The position numbers and the translations under genes are program-made. A DNA stretch of 64,000 bases from Pyrus communis. Its lineage: Eukaryota; Streptophyta; Magnoliopsida; Rosales; Rosaceae. The stretch's first letter is position 1. Each line of letters opens with the position of its first letter. A model generated the notes under the pieces. That model had not been told where the DNA came from, did no database searches, and saw only the letters and a list, made by a program, of their open reading frames with translations. The stretch is from assembly GCF_963583255.1 (NCBI RefSeq), contig NC_084806.1:22300317-22364316 (forward strand), read 5' to 3'. Below are positions 42,622 to 55,105 of this stretch, piece by piece.

Positions 42622-43707
42622 ATGGCACTTGATAACGCTTCTCTTTTGTCACAGCTCATGGAAAGGTCCCAAATGCAAAGAGTTGATATATCTAATCTTC
42701 AATCAAGGAATAACGTGTTTTCCAATACTTACAATTCGGATTGGAGTGATCATTCAAACTCTATGTGGTGGGAACCTCAAAATGCTCAACAAGGAGGATA
42801 TTGGCAGCCACCACAACCTCATATTCAATATGCCCAACCAAACTCAAGTTCGTCAATAGATTATAATCAAAAGCTTAATGAATTAATTTGTTTGGTGCAG
42901 GGCTCACAAAATCAAGACAATGAGGCTCAACAAGAAGGATATTGGCAGCCATATGAGGAGTTCTATTCAACGCCTATGCAGCCACCACAAAGGTTGGACC
43001 ACTTGGATAAGCAAATTGGGCAGATCGCGGAGTTCGTAGGACAGTTTCGAGACCAAGGCGAACTCCCTAGTTCAACCATTGCAAATCAGAAGGGAGAATT
43101 TGAAAACACCAATGCTATCATGTTGAGAAGTGACAAGGAGGTTGGAACGGACCCTCAACCATCAAAATCAAATCACAAGGAAGAGGAATACACCCAACCC
43201 ACGGAAAGGGTGGAAACACCTTTATCGGAGGCACCTATTGCTCCTATGCCATCTAATACAGGTATGGTTGTTCCAAATTTCATTATTTTTAACCCCGTTC
43301 CAACAAGTATCCCTATTCCTTGCAGATTCATGACTTCCAAGGAAGAAGAAGGTGAAAAAGACATCTTGGAAGCCCTTTCAAAGGTGACAAGTAGGGAATG
43401 TCATGAATTCATCAAAGAGGACGTTCTTGAAACCACAAAATCCAAAGAAGTTAAATTTGATGACATTGGACAAGTCATAACCATCACTTGCAATCTGGCC
43501 AAGTCCAATATCCCTGAAACTTTCAAAGGAGTGGTGTTTGTCATTGAGTTCTTGTCGGACAAAACAAGTAAGTTTTTTTCAAATTCCTTTACATTTTATA
43601 CTAACTTGCTGTTTTTTATGAATCAGGCACCTACTCTAGAATTCAAACCATTGCCGGTTCACTTCAAGTATCACCTTCCATTCAAGGACCAATTCCATGC
43701 CGTTTGA
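42622..43707 (+). CDS. gag-derived ORF of E6 (subfamily A, 361 aa)
   Basis: Closest to the E1 ORF and starting with the same MALDNASLL. It keeps the seven-residue segment TSIPIPC that E1 lost and has ENTNAIMLRSDKEVG in the linker. The C-terminus APTLEFKPLPVHFKY matches pre-RT pol of E3. The intron-like segment (GTAAGT, TACTAAC, CAG) lies at 43567-43626. No catalytic domain. Translation would depend on an upstream promoter because the LTR lacks U3. Confidence 0.72.
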   Translation: MALDNASLLSQLMERSQMQRVDISNLQSRNNVFSNTYNSDWSDHSNSMWWEPQNAQQGGYWQPPQPHIQYAQPNSSSSIDYNQKLNELICLVQGSQNQDNEAQQEGYWQPYEEFYSTPMQPPQRLDHLDKQIGQIAEFVGQFRDQGELPSSTIANQKGEFENTNAIMLRSDKEVGTDPQPSKSNHKEEEYTQPTERVETPLSEAPIAPMPSNTGMVVPNFIIFNPVPTSIPIPCRFMTSKEEEGEKDILEALSKVTSRECHEFIKEDVLETTKSKEVKFDDIGQVITITCNLAKSNIPETFKGVVFVIEFLSDKTSKFFSNSFTFYTNLLFFMNQAPTLEFKPLPVHFKYHLPFKDQFHAV

Positions 43708-43814
43708 TTTTATTTATGTTAATAAAAAATAAGAAATAAAAAAAAATAAAAAAAAAATAAAATAAAAAAAAAAAGAGAGAAAGAAAGATACTAAACATGG
43801 AGAAAGGTGGAGCT

Positions 43815-44486
43815 TCACAAAGGTTGTTTGCGTGAAGCCCCACTACGAGGCGCAGAAGCGGAAGGCATAGAAGCGGGAGGCATAGAAGCGGGAGGCATCG
43901 GAGCGGAAGCCATCGGAGCGGGAGGCATCGGAGCTAGAGCATTCCAGGCCTCAATACTTGGCCAAGCGCTGGATGACCCAGGAAAAAGGTGCCTCTGGAG
44001 AAAAGACGCAAGCCTTTGACGGTCACTGTGAATTCGACCCTCAGATTCTTGCAGCTCATCAAGCTTCCTCTTCATCCCCGACGAATAGTTATTTGGAAGC
44101 ACATGCAAACTTCTATTCTCGTACTTAAGCTGCTGGATCTCTTGCTTAAGTCTTTCCACCTCTGCCATCAACGATTCCACTTGGCGGGACCGAGCAAGCA
44201 GGCGTTGGTCCATGTTGGACACAGAACTCGCACACTGAACACTAAGTGCGAGGGACTCTTGAACGGCCAACTCATCGGACCGTCCTGACAGCAGCCTACT
44301 ATCTTTTGGAGTGAGGAGGTTTTTAGCTACTATTGTAGCTGTTGTGGCGTCCTGCATCACAGAGTCTTCACCTGAAAGAGGACCGTTAGAAGATAAAAAA
44401 GAAGGGCGCCATACATTACCTTGACGGGGCGCAACCGGATCGCTGCTGAGACTCAAATCTAAGCTAAGGTTCGATGAGTTTGCCAT
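43815..44486 (-). CDS. Antisense leucine-zipper protein of E6 (223 aa)
   Basis: Fourth intact copy, very close to E1. LSLDLSL at residues 7-13, zipper leucines and Asn124 kept, and tail identical in layout to E1. Differences from E1 include Cys21 to Arg, Gly93 to Asp, Ala131 to Pro and Tyr162 to Phe. The frame extends three codons upstream (to 44495), but the ATG at 44486 aligns with all other copies. Proline at 131, just after the zipper, could end the helix. Confidence 0.75.
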   Translation of the reverse strand: MANSSNLSLDLSLSSDPVAPRQGNVWRPSFLSSNGPLSGEDSVMQDATTATIVAKNLLTPKDSRLLSGRSDELAVQESLALSVQCASSVSNMDQRLLARSRQVESLMAEVERLKQEIQQLKYENRSLHVLPNNYSSGMKRKLDELQESEGRIHSDRQRLASFLQRHLFPGSSSAWPSIEAWNALAPMPPAPMASAPMPPASMPPASMPSASAPRSGASRKQPL

Positions 44487-45050
44487 TTTTGTCAAAAGTG
44501 TTCAAAGAGAAGGGGTGGATAGAGTTAAAATTTCACAAAGGGCCGGAGTCGAGTTTCAGGAATGGGAAATCTTCAGAGTGTGTGTGTTGGGGTGATTGAT
44601 AGCTCTATAAAAAGCCAAGACGACGCTCCACCGATTCAAAGAGCCGGATTTTCCGGCGTAATTTAGGCGACGCTCCCTCGGCTTTTCAGAAAACGCGTTC
44701 AACTTTGTCAAAAGATTTCTGACAAAGCTGAAAACACGTGGAGGCCATCATCGCATCTACACATCTTTAGCCGACAAGCGCAAAGTTCGGCGACGCTTTC
44801 TCTGTTTTTCAGAAGACGCGTGCAGCTTTGTCAAAAGGAGCCGCATCTGCACTACCACGTGTCGTTCAGAAAGCGAAGGGGCGTCGTTCAGAAATCGAAG
44901 GGGCGCCTGCTCAGAAATCGAAGAGGCGTATTCAAAGATCGAAGAAGCGCCACTATTTCAAAGAGCCGGATTTGCGGGATCAAAATGTTTGTCGACAAGG
45001 GTAAAAAGTACCACCACTTGATATTATCTCTATATATGTCGACCTTCGTC
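44487..45050 (-). promoter_or_regulatory. Putative promoter/leader of the E6 antisense gene
   Basis: G-boxes at 44735-44740 and 44866-44871, duplicated TTTTCAGAA blocks near 44683 and 44808, minus-strand TATATATAG near 45038-45047, and a proximal CTTTTTATAGAGC near 44603-44615. Confidence 0.42.
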
Positions 45051-45425
45051 TTTTATGGCAGGGCAAACCTGAAGAAAATGCCCAACTCTCCCTCACCTCT
45101 GAGGGCGCACTCCCAGCAAAGCCTTTCAAAATACTCAATTCTTTCTTCTTCCCCAAAGATGATACCAGATGCCTGGAGTACATATGACCCAGGAGGAAAC
45201 GGCGGATTGAAGCATGTGCTGATTCATTCACCGCTTCTTCAAAGCAAAGGTATCTCATATCATCAAGGTCAAAAGCAAAAGTATCTCATATCATGCTCTT
45301 TCCCTGTCTTTTTCTTTGTCCTTGTTCTTACTTGCATGGCAAAGTAAAAGAAGCAATCAGCCGGCACTTGGAGTCAGTCTTCCGATCTGGAGCCAACTGC
45401 CTGGAATCTATTCCTGATTGCTTAC

Positions 45426-45487
45426 CTAGCGTTGCTCTCGAGTAGTCATCTTCAACGGTTGTTACACTTCCAGAGAAGGGACCACTC
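45426..45487 (-). other. Candidate 62-nt exon of the E6 antisense gene
   Basis: Same splice-like borders as in the other cassettes, one or two base differences from E1. Confidence 0.5.
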
Positions 45488-46739
45488 CTGCAAAGATTGA
45501 ACAAAGAAACAGATAACAGGAGGAAGCTCAGACCTTCGGGGGAAACCAAAAGAACCATCCTGCTGCCCAGTTCAAGAAGTAGCACAAAGGAAAATCAACG
45601 ATGGGCAGAAACCAGTTCAAGAGTAAGCCTGTGGAATCACAAAGATCAAAGCCTCAATGCAATCACCAAGGAGAAGAGGGAATTTACACTCCATAACAAG
45701 ATTTGCGTCCCTAAACTCTTCTCTTTGTTAATTACATTATGCCATGTTTAATATGTTTAGTTGCTTTTTGTGTGTTTACTTATGTTTTGTGTGAATCTAT
45801 GCTTAAAACATTGAGGACAATGTTTGATTTAAGTGTGGGGGGTAACTAAAGTGTTTTGATGCAAATTCGTAGGGTTTTATCCACCATAACTTCTAATGTT
45901 GTTCCTTGCTATTTTAAGGTGTTTTTAAGTTGTTTTAGAGTGTTTTAGTGTGTTTTGTTTTATAATTCGAAAATCCCATAAAAATTTGAAAAATTGTTTT
46001 GAAAAACCCAAAAAGAGTTGTTTTAAAGTTGTTTTTGTGTGTGTGTTTGTGTCTTAGGGTACCTTCCAACACAATGATAAGGATTTGGTTTATAATTACA
46101 TGACGGTTAGAAAGAGTTATAAACATAGAGAAAAGTTTGATTTACTCTTGGTATATGCTTGGTTATGGTTATAATGTATGACTTCACATGCAATCATAAA
46201 AGAAAAAAAAATTCGTTTTTGTAACATGCTTGAAGGAAGGAACTCAAACAAACGCTACAACCCTGAGAGACTTGAGCCTATAATGTTCTTTGGAGAGTAT
46301 AATCTGTGATTTCTTGTTTTCTAAAGTCGTTGCATGATCTCATTATTCTTTGCTTGGTTACTACTTAGAAGGCGTTTTATCATATAGTTCCAAATGCTAG
46401 AACTCATGCCCATTTCATTCAAAGCATGTTATTGATTTGCATAACACATATTCAAGAAGAAGTTGTGTAGTGACCACCACCATAGCCAAATAGCCTTACT
46501 TCCCATACTTCGTATATGTTGTAAGTTTTAACCCCGTTGAGCCTTGTTTAGCCTTTATTCTTTGTTTACCCACATTTTCCTCACCTAGCCTAGTTTAGGA
46601 CAATCCCCACCCTTGTTCTTAAAAGATAGTGAGCATGACTTAATTGAATTCCTTTTGAGTTACATTATGAAAGAAAATAAGTGTGGGGGAGAGAATGTTT
46701 AAGTGTTGATGTTTTGAGATTCAAAAGAAAAGAAAAAAA

Positions 46740-46770
<31 letters not shown>

Positions 46771-47502
46771 AAAAAAAAAAATGAAAGGATAAGTGATTGA
46801 AGAAAGGTTCCAAAACACCAATTCTGGGCGTAAATTGTGTAAATTCTCCCTTTTTGTTCAAAAGTTGAGTTTTCATTCAAAAGTGAATTCTAAGTTGATT
46901 CAAATGCTTTGCTCACTATTTCTTTAAAAACCTTTGTTTTCCATATCCCTTCTTTGTTATCCACATACCCCAAGCCCCGTTACAACCCTTGACTTCTATC
47001 TTGAGTGTTGTGTATTTCAATTTGTGGAGTTTGAACTTGGTATGAGCATATGGTATCACTGGTTCTCGCGTCTAAGTAGTAGCATTCCATTCATGAGATC
47101 ATATCTAAACATGCTTATTAACTCCAGAAATTGCTTCCTTTGAAATACATATATGTGAGTGTTCGTTTTTATGATTACATCAATCTTCTCACATATAACT
47201 AGTTTAGGGTGTGTAGTCAGAAAATCTGTGTGAAAAACGAGAGCATATCTTGTAATTGAGCAAATTCTCTAAGGCATGTTACTACATTCAAAATATAGTT
47301 TTAAATGCTTAATTGTGAATTAGTATGTGGTGACTATGATTAAGAATGTACTTAAGTGTCAAGATGGCTAAAATCTGTGGGAATAATGATTTTTAACTTG
47401 TCTTGTGCATTGGAAATCCGTGAGACGATTGTTGGAAGGTGTAGGTTGTGTTTTGTTCTTTTTGTTTTGTTTTTCTGTTTTGCTCGAGGACTAGCAAAAG
47501 CT
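45488..47502 (+). other. 3' non-coding region of E6
   Basis: Polypurine-like motifs at 45831-45842 and about 46678-46690. GAAA microsatellite at 46731-46782. No gene. It matches the minus-strand 3' regions of E2 and E5 closely, including the TTCCATATCCCTTC empty site near 46940. Confidence 0.72.
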
Positions 47503-47517
47503 AAGTGTGGGGGTATT
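47503..47517 (+). other. Polypurine tract of E6
   Basis: AAGTGTGGGGGTATT immediately before the LTR at 47518. Confidence 0.85.
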
Positions 47518-49428
47518 TGATAGGAGCATATTTATGCGACTTAAATGGCTTGTTCTCGTACATTTACGTTATGTTTCTTTAGTTATTTTAGTACTTTAAG
47601 CTATTTTCGTGTGTTTGTAGGTCCAAAGGGCTAAAGGAGCAAAAAGATGCATTTTGGAGACTTTTGGAGCACTTTTGGGCTAAGGACGGATAGCTTATGC
47701 TTGAAGCCAAAGTGTTGGACGAAATTGAAGACCTAATTGGAGCCAAAGTGTTGGAACCTTGTTCTCTTTAGTTTTAGGACATTTAAACCTTTCCTAATCC
47801 CAATCATGCCATGCATAACACACATCCATTCTAACACATTGTCATTGCACATGCATTTCCTTCATTAGTTAACTCACATGCACTTATCACTTATCATCAC
47901 CACATATCATATCACTTAATCACTTATCACTTATCATCACCACTTAACCACTTATCATATCATAACCACATATCATATCACTTATCACTTATCACTTAAC
48001 ATATCATCCACCTACTTCACCTACAACATCCACCTACTTCACCTACAAATGACATAGCCATATGTTCCCTCCACTACTCCTATAAATACCCTTGCATTCA
48101 TTCATTCATGGACATCTCATTTCATACACAACACACCACAAACACATCCCTTTCTCTCTTAGCCGTGAGTCTCCCTTAGAATCCAAAAAACCATCTTCCA
48201 TTTCCATCACTCCCCACTCCATTCCACACTTCCATCCCCCCAACCAACTATCCCTAGACCTTATGCTACAACGAAGAGGAAGAGAAGAGGGCCTAAACGT
48301 TCATACAATTCAAGTTTGAGTTGTTGGAATGTTTAGGTGTTTCTTTGATTTCAATGTTTAATTTCAATACTCTTTGTTTTGTACGAATGAGGAATGGAAG
48401 AGAAGAGGGCCTAAACGTTCATACAATTCAAGTTTGAGTTGTTGGAATGTTTAGGTGTTTCTTTGATTCTCTTTGTTTTGTACCATGAGGAACTAAACCC
48501 CCCTTGGCTAGGGGGGGATTCGAAATAAATGTTTATGCTTGCATTTTGATTTGATTACTTCTAATTGCGTTTCATAAGTTGTGGATTCAATTTGTTTAAC
48601 CGTTTGATTGATAACTTATTTATGTATGTTTATTGAGAGTGCACGCTTAATTTTCATGCATGAATATGACGCTAGAATATAAGTGAGTTTCACCTAATCG
48701 TTATGAACTTATATTCACAAGTAGTGGAGGTTGCTTATAAACAATCGCGTTAAATGAATTCTTGGCACGAGTTTCATGCTCATCATAGTAACGAATGCCT
48801 CGTCAACACTTATAGTTTTCATAATGTTTAATGATCTTTGATTGTATCTTTATTGTGCTGTTCACGTAAAGGACTTTTGGAGAATGTAGTGAATTGCATT
48901 GCGCTAACCCATCCAATTCATTAACTTAAGGAAAACTTGACGGTTAATTTAAGCGGACCTAATTAACTTGGGGTGATGAGAATTCATAATTTATTGAAAT
49001 GTAATTGGAAATCTTTTTATTATGCAAGTGTAACATATGTGGAGATGACCCCCTTAGCTAGCCTTCATTCCATTCAATTCTATCACACATTCACATTTAC
49101 ATTTTGCTTTAATTTACAATCTGTACATTTAGTTTAATTTCGTAAAAATCTAAATCCCCCTTTACTTTAATGTCAATTTAGTTAGAAATCATTTTAGTTT
49201 GTGTTTTTAAAAGCATTTTGAGTCTTTGGTTTGTCTTAGTGTTTTAAAGTTTAGTTTTACATTCTTTGAGTCTAGTTTAGTGTTTATTATTACATTTTTA
49301 CGTTTTTGAGTCAAATCCAAGTGATTAACAATCCCTCCTAATCCCCGGTCCAGAACGATCCCTACTTATACTTATACTACAATTGTCAAAAAGAGGGTTT
49401 AATTTGTGCGCGTAAAAATCTCGCATCA
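47518..49428 (+). repeat. 3' LTR of E6
   Basis: 1,911 bp with only two minisatellite units (48003-48048), the shortest array in the window. TATAAATA at about 48081-48088. Confidence 0.93.
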
Positions 49429-50960
49429 ATCACCACTTAACCACTTATCATATCATAACCACATATCATATCACTTATCACTTATCACTTAACATATCAT
49501 CCACCTACTTCACCTACAACATCCACCTACTTCACCTACAACATCCACTTCACCTACAACATCCACCTACTTCACCTACAACATCCACTTCACCTACAAC
49601 ATCCACCTACTTCACCTACAAATGACATAGCCATATGTTCCCTCCACTACTCCTATAAATACCCTTGCATTCATTCATTCATGGACATCTCATTTCATAC
49701 ACAACACACCATTTTTCCATTTCCCTTGTAATCCAAACACCATTTTTCCATTTCCCTATTAATCCAAACACCACTCCCCAAACCATTCACACCATCAAAC
49801 TATCCTTAGACCTTGTGCTACAACAACGAGGAAGAGAAGAGTGCCTAAACGTTCATACAATTCAAGTTTGAGTTGTTGGAATGTTTAGGTGTTTCTTTGA
49901 TTTCAATGTTTAAATTCAATTCTCTTTGTTTGTACGTATGAGGAATGGAAGAGAAGAGTGCCTAAACGTTCATACAATTCAAGTTTGAGTTGTTGGAATG
50001 TTTAGGTATTTCTTTGATTTCAAAGTTATAATAAACTAAACCCCCTTTAGCTAGGGGGTGATTCGAAATATATGTTTATGCTTGCATTTTGATTTGATTA
50101 CTTCTAATTGCATTTCATAAGTTGTTGATTCAATTTGTTTAACCGTTTGATTGATAACTTATTTATGTATGTTTATTAAGAATGCGCGCTTAATTTTCAT
50201 GCATGAATATGACGCTAGAATATAAGTGATTTTCACCTAATCGTTATGAACTTATATTCACAAGTAGTGGAGGTTGCTTATAAACAATCGCGTTAAATGA
50301 ATTATTGGCACGAGTTTCATGCTCATCATAGTAACGAATGCCTCGTCAACACTTATAGTTTTCATAATGCTTAATGATCTTTGATTGTATCTTTATTGTG
50401 CTGTTCACGTAAAGGACTTTTGGAGAATGTTGTGAATTGCGTTGCGCTAACCCATCCAATTCATTAACTTAAGGAAAACTTGACGGTTAATTTAAGCGGA
50501 CCTAATTAACTCGGGGTGATGAGTTTCATAATTTATTGAAATGTAATTGGAAATCTTTTTATTATGCAAGTGTAACATATGTGGAGATGACCCCCTTAGC
50601 TAGCATTCATCCATTCTATTTCATCAATTTCATATTTACATTCTGTTTTAATTTGTTCATTTAATTTAATTTCGTATAAACTTAAATCCCCCTTTACTTT
50701 AATGTCAATTTAATTAGAAATCATTTTAGTTTGTGTTTTTAAAAGCATTTTGAGTCTTTGGTTTGTCTTAGTGTTTTAAAGTTTAGTTTTACATTCTTTG
50801 AGTCTAGTTTAGTGTTTTATATTGTGTTTTTACGTTTTTGAGTCAAATCCAAGTGATTAACAATCCCTCCTAATCCTCGGTCCAGAACGATCCCTACTTG
50901 CATCTTTACTACAATTGTCAAAAGAGGGTTTTAATTTGTGTGCGTATAATTCACGCATCA
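49429..50960 (+). repeat. L7: plus LTR, 3' part, host of E6
   Basis: Begins inside U3 at ATCACCACTTAACC and runs through minisatellite (about 49500-49620), TATA box and R/U5 to CACGCATCA at 50960. No PBS follows, so it is a solo LTR or a 3' LTR. The missing U3 start would lie left of E6, in the deleted part. Confidence 0.85.
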
Positions 50961-51216
50961 GTATGAATGAATTGTGGCTGCAATGCATGCTTATTTATAG
51001 GTGAAATGGGGGGAACATGACAGCTAGGAGGGAATGTGGCTGCATGTTTGAATGATTAAAGGATGCATGTGGGTTGGAATTGCATGTGCAATGAATATGT
51101 GGCTGCATGTGCAAGGGGACAATCTGAAAATGCATGTGAAAGCATGTGTTGGCTGCAATGATGAAATGGATGGGAGTGCATGTGGCTTAATTAATTAAAG
51201 GGAGTGCATGTGCAAT
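50961..51216 (-). repeat. L8: minus LTR fragment (U3, third subfamily)
   Basis: Minus-strand U3 with TATAAATA near 50992-50999 and CATGCAT/GGCTGCA-rich sequence. It is homologous in reverse to 51700-51830 (shared AACATGACAGCTAGG). It holds the left-hand insertion by L7, placed just downstream of the TATA box in the LTR's own orientation. It ends where a plus LTR starts at about 51217. Confidence 0.7.
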
Positions 51217-51632
51217 GTCTCAAAACTGCCCAGAAAGTGATTTTAAGGCAGTTTTGAGTGTTTTGGGTGATGTTTGAGTCTTTTGGTTTGTTTTAGTGTT
51301 TTAAAGTTTAGTTTTGCATTCTTTGAGTCTAGTATAGTGTTTTATATTGTGTTTTTACGTTTGAATCAAACCATAATCTTAAATTCGTCCAACATTGGGT
51401 TTAAGGTCAGAAACTGCCTAGTTAGTGTTTTTAGGCAGTTTTGAGTCTTTTGAACTTGTTTTGAGTCCTTTGAGTCTTTGTGAACGTTTTTAACTTTGTT
51501 TTTACGTTTTTGAGTCAAATCCAAGTGATTAACAATCCCTCCTAATCCCCAGTCCAGAACGATCCCTACTTATACTTATACTACAATTGACAAAAAGAGG
51601 GTTTAATTTGTGTGTGTATAAATCTCGCATCA
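51217..51632 (+). repeat. L9: plus LTR fragment (end of U5)
   Basis: Starts at the inverted repeat CTCAAAACTGCC (51219-51230) / GGCAGTTTTGAG (51247-51258), contains two diverged copies of the GTTTTTACGTTTTTGAGTC segment, and ends CTCGCATCA at 51632. What follows is mid-U3 of another plus LTR. Confidence 0.75.
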
Positions 51633-53996
51633 ATCCATTCCACAAACATCCCATGCCGTGCACATTCATAGACTTTCACATGCATCTTGGCAGATTCCAC
51701 ATGCACACACATGCATTTTCAGCACCAACAACACTCATTGCCGTGCACATTCACTCACCATACCATTCCAGCATTAGCACATGCAACCTAGCTGTCATGT
51801 TCCCCTCATTTCACCTATAAATACTCATTCATTCATTCTCATTCATTCACAATTCATTTCACAACAGAAATTGGTCCCTTGGGGGCGTGCCCTTCACAAA
51901 GTCCATCCATTCCATTCATACACTTCATCCATTGCAGAAATGTAGACCATAAACCACCTTTGTGCCGTGAGTCTTCCCCTACAAATCCAAACACCATCCT
52001 TCCATTCCTCCACCACTACCCAAACCATTCACACCATCAAACTATCCTTAGACCTTGTGCTACAACGAAGAGGAAGATAAGAGTGCCTAAACGTTCATAC
52101 AATTCAAGTTTGAGTTGTTGGAATGTTTAGGTGTTTCTTTGATTTCTATGTTTAATTTCAATACTCTTTGTTTTGTACGAATGAGGCATGGAAGAAAAGA
52201 GTGCCTAAACGTTCATACAATTCAAGTTTGAGTTGTTGGAATGTTTAGGTGTTTCTTTGATTCTCTTTGTTTTGTATCATAAGGAACTAAACCCCCCTTG
52301 GCTAGGGGGTAATTTGAAATATATGTTTATGCTTGCGTTTTGATTTGATTACTTCTAATTGCGTTTCATAAGTTGTGGATTCAATTTGTTTAACTATTTG
52401 ATTGATAACTTATTTATGTATGTTTATTAAGAGTGCACACTTAATTTTCATGCATGAGTATGACGCTAGAATATAAGTGAGTTTCACCTAATAGTTACGA
52501 ACTTATATTCACAAGTAGTGGAGGTTGCTTATAAACAATCGCGTTAAATGAATTTTTGGCAAGAGTATCATGCATTCATAGTTACAATTGCCTCGTCAAT
52601 ACTTATAATTTTCATACAGCGTAATGATTCTTGCTTGTATCTCTATTATGCAATCATGTAGGGGACTTGTGGGGAATGTTTTGAATTGTTGTATGCGCTA
52701 ACCCATCCAATTCAATAACGTTAGGAAGATTTGAAGGTTAATTAGTGCATCACGGTTAACTTGGGGTGTTGAGAATTAATGATTTATTGAAACGAAATTG
52801 GAAATCATTTTATTATGCAAGTATAACATATGTGGAGATGAATCCCGTAGCTAACTTTCCATCCATTCAATTCCATCCATTTGTTATTTCTTTTCTTGTT
52901 TTTGTTTTCATGTTTAATTTAACTTGTTGTTCAATTATGTTAAACATGTGGAACTAATTTCTTTTTAGTTAGAGGCGAATTTGAAGCCATGAACATATGT
53001 TGGTTATGATTTGATTTACTCCAGTTATGAATTCATGAACTTTAGATGTGGGTTACTTTTCTGTTTTGATTAAGAACTTGTTTATGTATGTGGGTTGAGG
53101 GTCGACACTTAATTTGCATGCCTAAACTTGATGCTAGGATATAAGGGAATTTCACTTAATCGTTATGAACTTATATTCATGAGTAGTAAAGATCGCTAGT
53201 CACGATTGTGTTTAGTAAACCCTAGGCTGGATTAACATGCGTATTCCATAGTTATGAATGCCTAGTCGATGTTTATGATTTCCGTTGAACTTAATGATCT
53301 TTGTTGAATGTCTCTACCATGCGTATTCCATGGTTAGGGACTTTGATTAGGAATGCTTTGGATTGTTGTATGCGCTAACCCATCCAATCCAATGAATCTA
53401 GGGAAATCTGAAAGTTAATTTAAGCGGACCTAATTAACTTGGAGCATTGTCATTCATCGTTTGTTGAAGTCATAACTGGGAGTCAATTTATATGCTTATG
53501 TTCATGTGTGGATAAGGAATCCTCTAACTAGTTTTTCATCATTCTATTTCATTAATTTCGTTTTTAGAATCTGTTTTAATTCCAAGTTTCTGTTTTAGTT
53601 TAAATTCATCCAAAACCAATCCCCCATTTATTTTAAAGTGTTAGATTAGTTAGAAATACATTTAGTTTGTGTTTATCAGAGTTTTGATTAAATTTATTTC
53701 CCAATTTCGTCCAAATTCACCAAAGTGCTCAAAACTGCCCAGAAAGTGATTTTAAGGCAGTTTTGAGTGTTTTGGGTGATGTTTGAGTCTTTTCGTTTGT
53801 TTTAGTGTTTTAAAGTTTAGTTTTGCATTCTTTGAGTCTAGTATAGTGTTTCATATTGTTATTTTACGTTTTTGAGTCAAATCCAAGTGGTTAACAATCC
53901 CTCCTAATCCCCGCTCTAGAACGATCCCTACTTATACATATACTACAATTTGACGAAAAGAGGGTTTTAATTTGTGTGCGTATAAATCTCGCATCA
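51633..53996 (+). repeat. L10: plus LTR, third subfamily, with a large U5 duplication
   Basis: Starts inside U3 (CATGCA-rich), TATA box near 51821-51828, R with the 118-bp duplication, then U5 present twice: about 52285-52950 and a much diverged copy at about 52951-53620. It ends CTCGCATCA at 53996. 2,364 bp remain. Confidence 0.78.
52285..53620 (+). repeat. Tandem duplication of about 667 bp within the L10 U5
   Basis: Matching landmarks in order: ACTTATTTATGTATGT versus ACTTGTTTATGTATGT, GACGCTAGAATATAAG versus GATGCTAGGATATAAG, CTAACCCATCCAATTC versus CTAACCCATCCAATCC. The second copy is clearly more diverged from the rest of the family than the first. Confidence 0.7.
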
Positions 53997-55105
53997 AACA
54001 CTAAACTAGACTCAAAGAATGCAAAACTAAACTATAAAACACCAAAACAAACCAAAAGACTCAAAACAGCAAATAAACACTCAAAACTGCCTTAAAAACA
54101 CTTTTTGGGCAATTTTGAACACTATACTCAAATCTGGACGAAATTAAGTTATCACTTGACTCAAAACACTTTAAAACATCAATTAAATTGATTTCTAACT
54201 AATCTAACACTTTAAATTAATGGGGGAATTGGTTTTGACGAAAATTAAGTAAATTAAGACAAGGACAAAGAAAACAGATTCTTTAGACTAAATTAGGTGA
54301 ATTGATGAATGATGGGCTAACTAGAGGGTTCTTCTCCACACATGACACACTTGCATTCAAATTGATTCCCAATTGCTTCTTTCAATAAATCATGAAACTC
54401 AATACCCCAAGTTAACCGTGAACAGCACTTTTTTAACTTTCAAGTTTTCCTTAAGTTATTGAATTGGATGGGAATGCGCATACAACAACTCAAAACATTC
54501 TCTAAAAGTCCCTTACGTGAAAAGCACAATAAAGGTACAATCAAAGATCATTACGTTTCATGAAAACTATAAGTATTGACGAGGCAATTGTTACTATGAA
54601 AAGCATGAAACTTTTGCCAAGAATTCACTTAACGCGATCGTCGATAAACGACCTCCACTACTAGCAAATATAAGGTTATAACTATTAGGTGAAATTCCCT
54701 TATATTTTAGCTTCAAATCCCTGCATGAAAAAATAAGTGGCCACCTTAATCAACACACAAGAATGAGTTATCAATCAAACAGTTAAGCAAATTGAATTCA
54801 CAACTTATGAAATAACAATTGGATGTAATCAATTCATCTTGCAAGCATAATCATGGTATTGAATAGCCCCCTAGCCAAAAGGCTTAGTTCCTCATGTTCA
54901 CAAAACAAAAGAAAACAGATTTATACATTGTAACTATAAGAAAGAGAACACCTAAATACTCCAACGATCCAATGTTGAATAGCTAGAATCTTCAAGCAAT
55001 CTTCTTCCTCTCCTTTGCTATGGCACAAGAGGTTCTGGTGAGTTTAGGGGGTTATGGATGATGTAGAATGATGGATTTAGGTTTGGGATGGATGTAGGGG
55101 ACGGC
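53997..55105 (-). repeat. L11: minus LTR fragment
   Basis: Begins about 110 bases into a minus LTR (AACACTAAACTAGACTC), runs through U5 and R into U3, and is cut at 55105 by plus LTR L12. The hairpin C-run/G-run is degraded (CCCCCTAGCCAAAAGG near 54866). Confidence 0.78.

Larger units (their letters stand above)
41549..49428 (+). mobile_element. E6: non-autonomous Athila-like element, 5' LTR truncated
   Basis: 5' LTR remnant 41549-42509, PBS 42515-42532, gag-like ORF 42622-43707, oligo(A) junction, antisense ORF 44486-43815, candidate exon 45426-45487, polypurine tract 47503-47517, 3' LTR 47518-49428. The right flank is mid-U3 of another plus LTR beginning ATCAC, so E6 inserted into an LTR. 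The left flank is lost. About seven differences over 960 bp separate the LTRs, so E6 is older than E1, E2 and E4. Confidence 0.9.
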
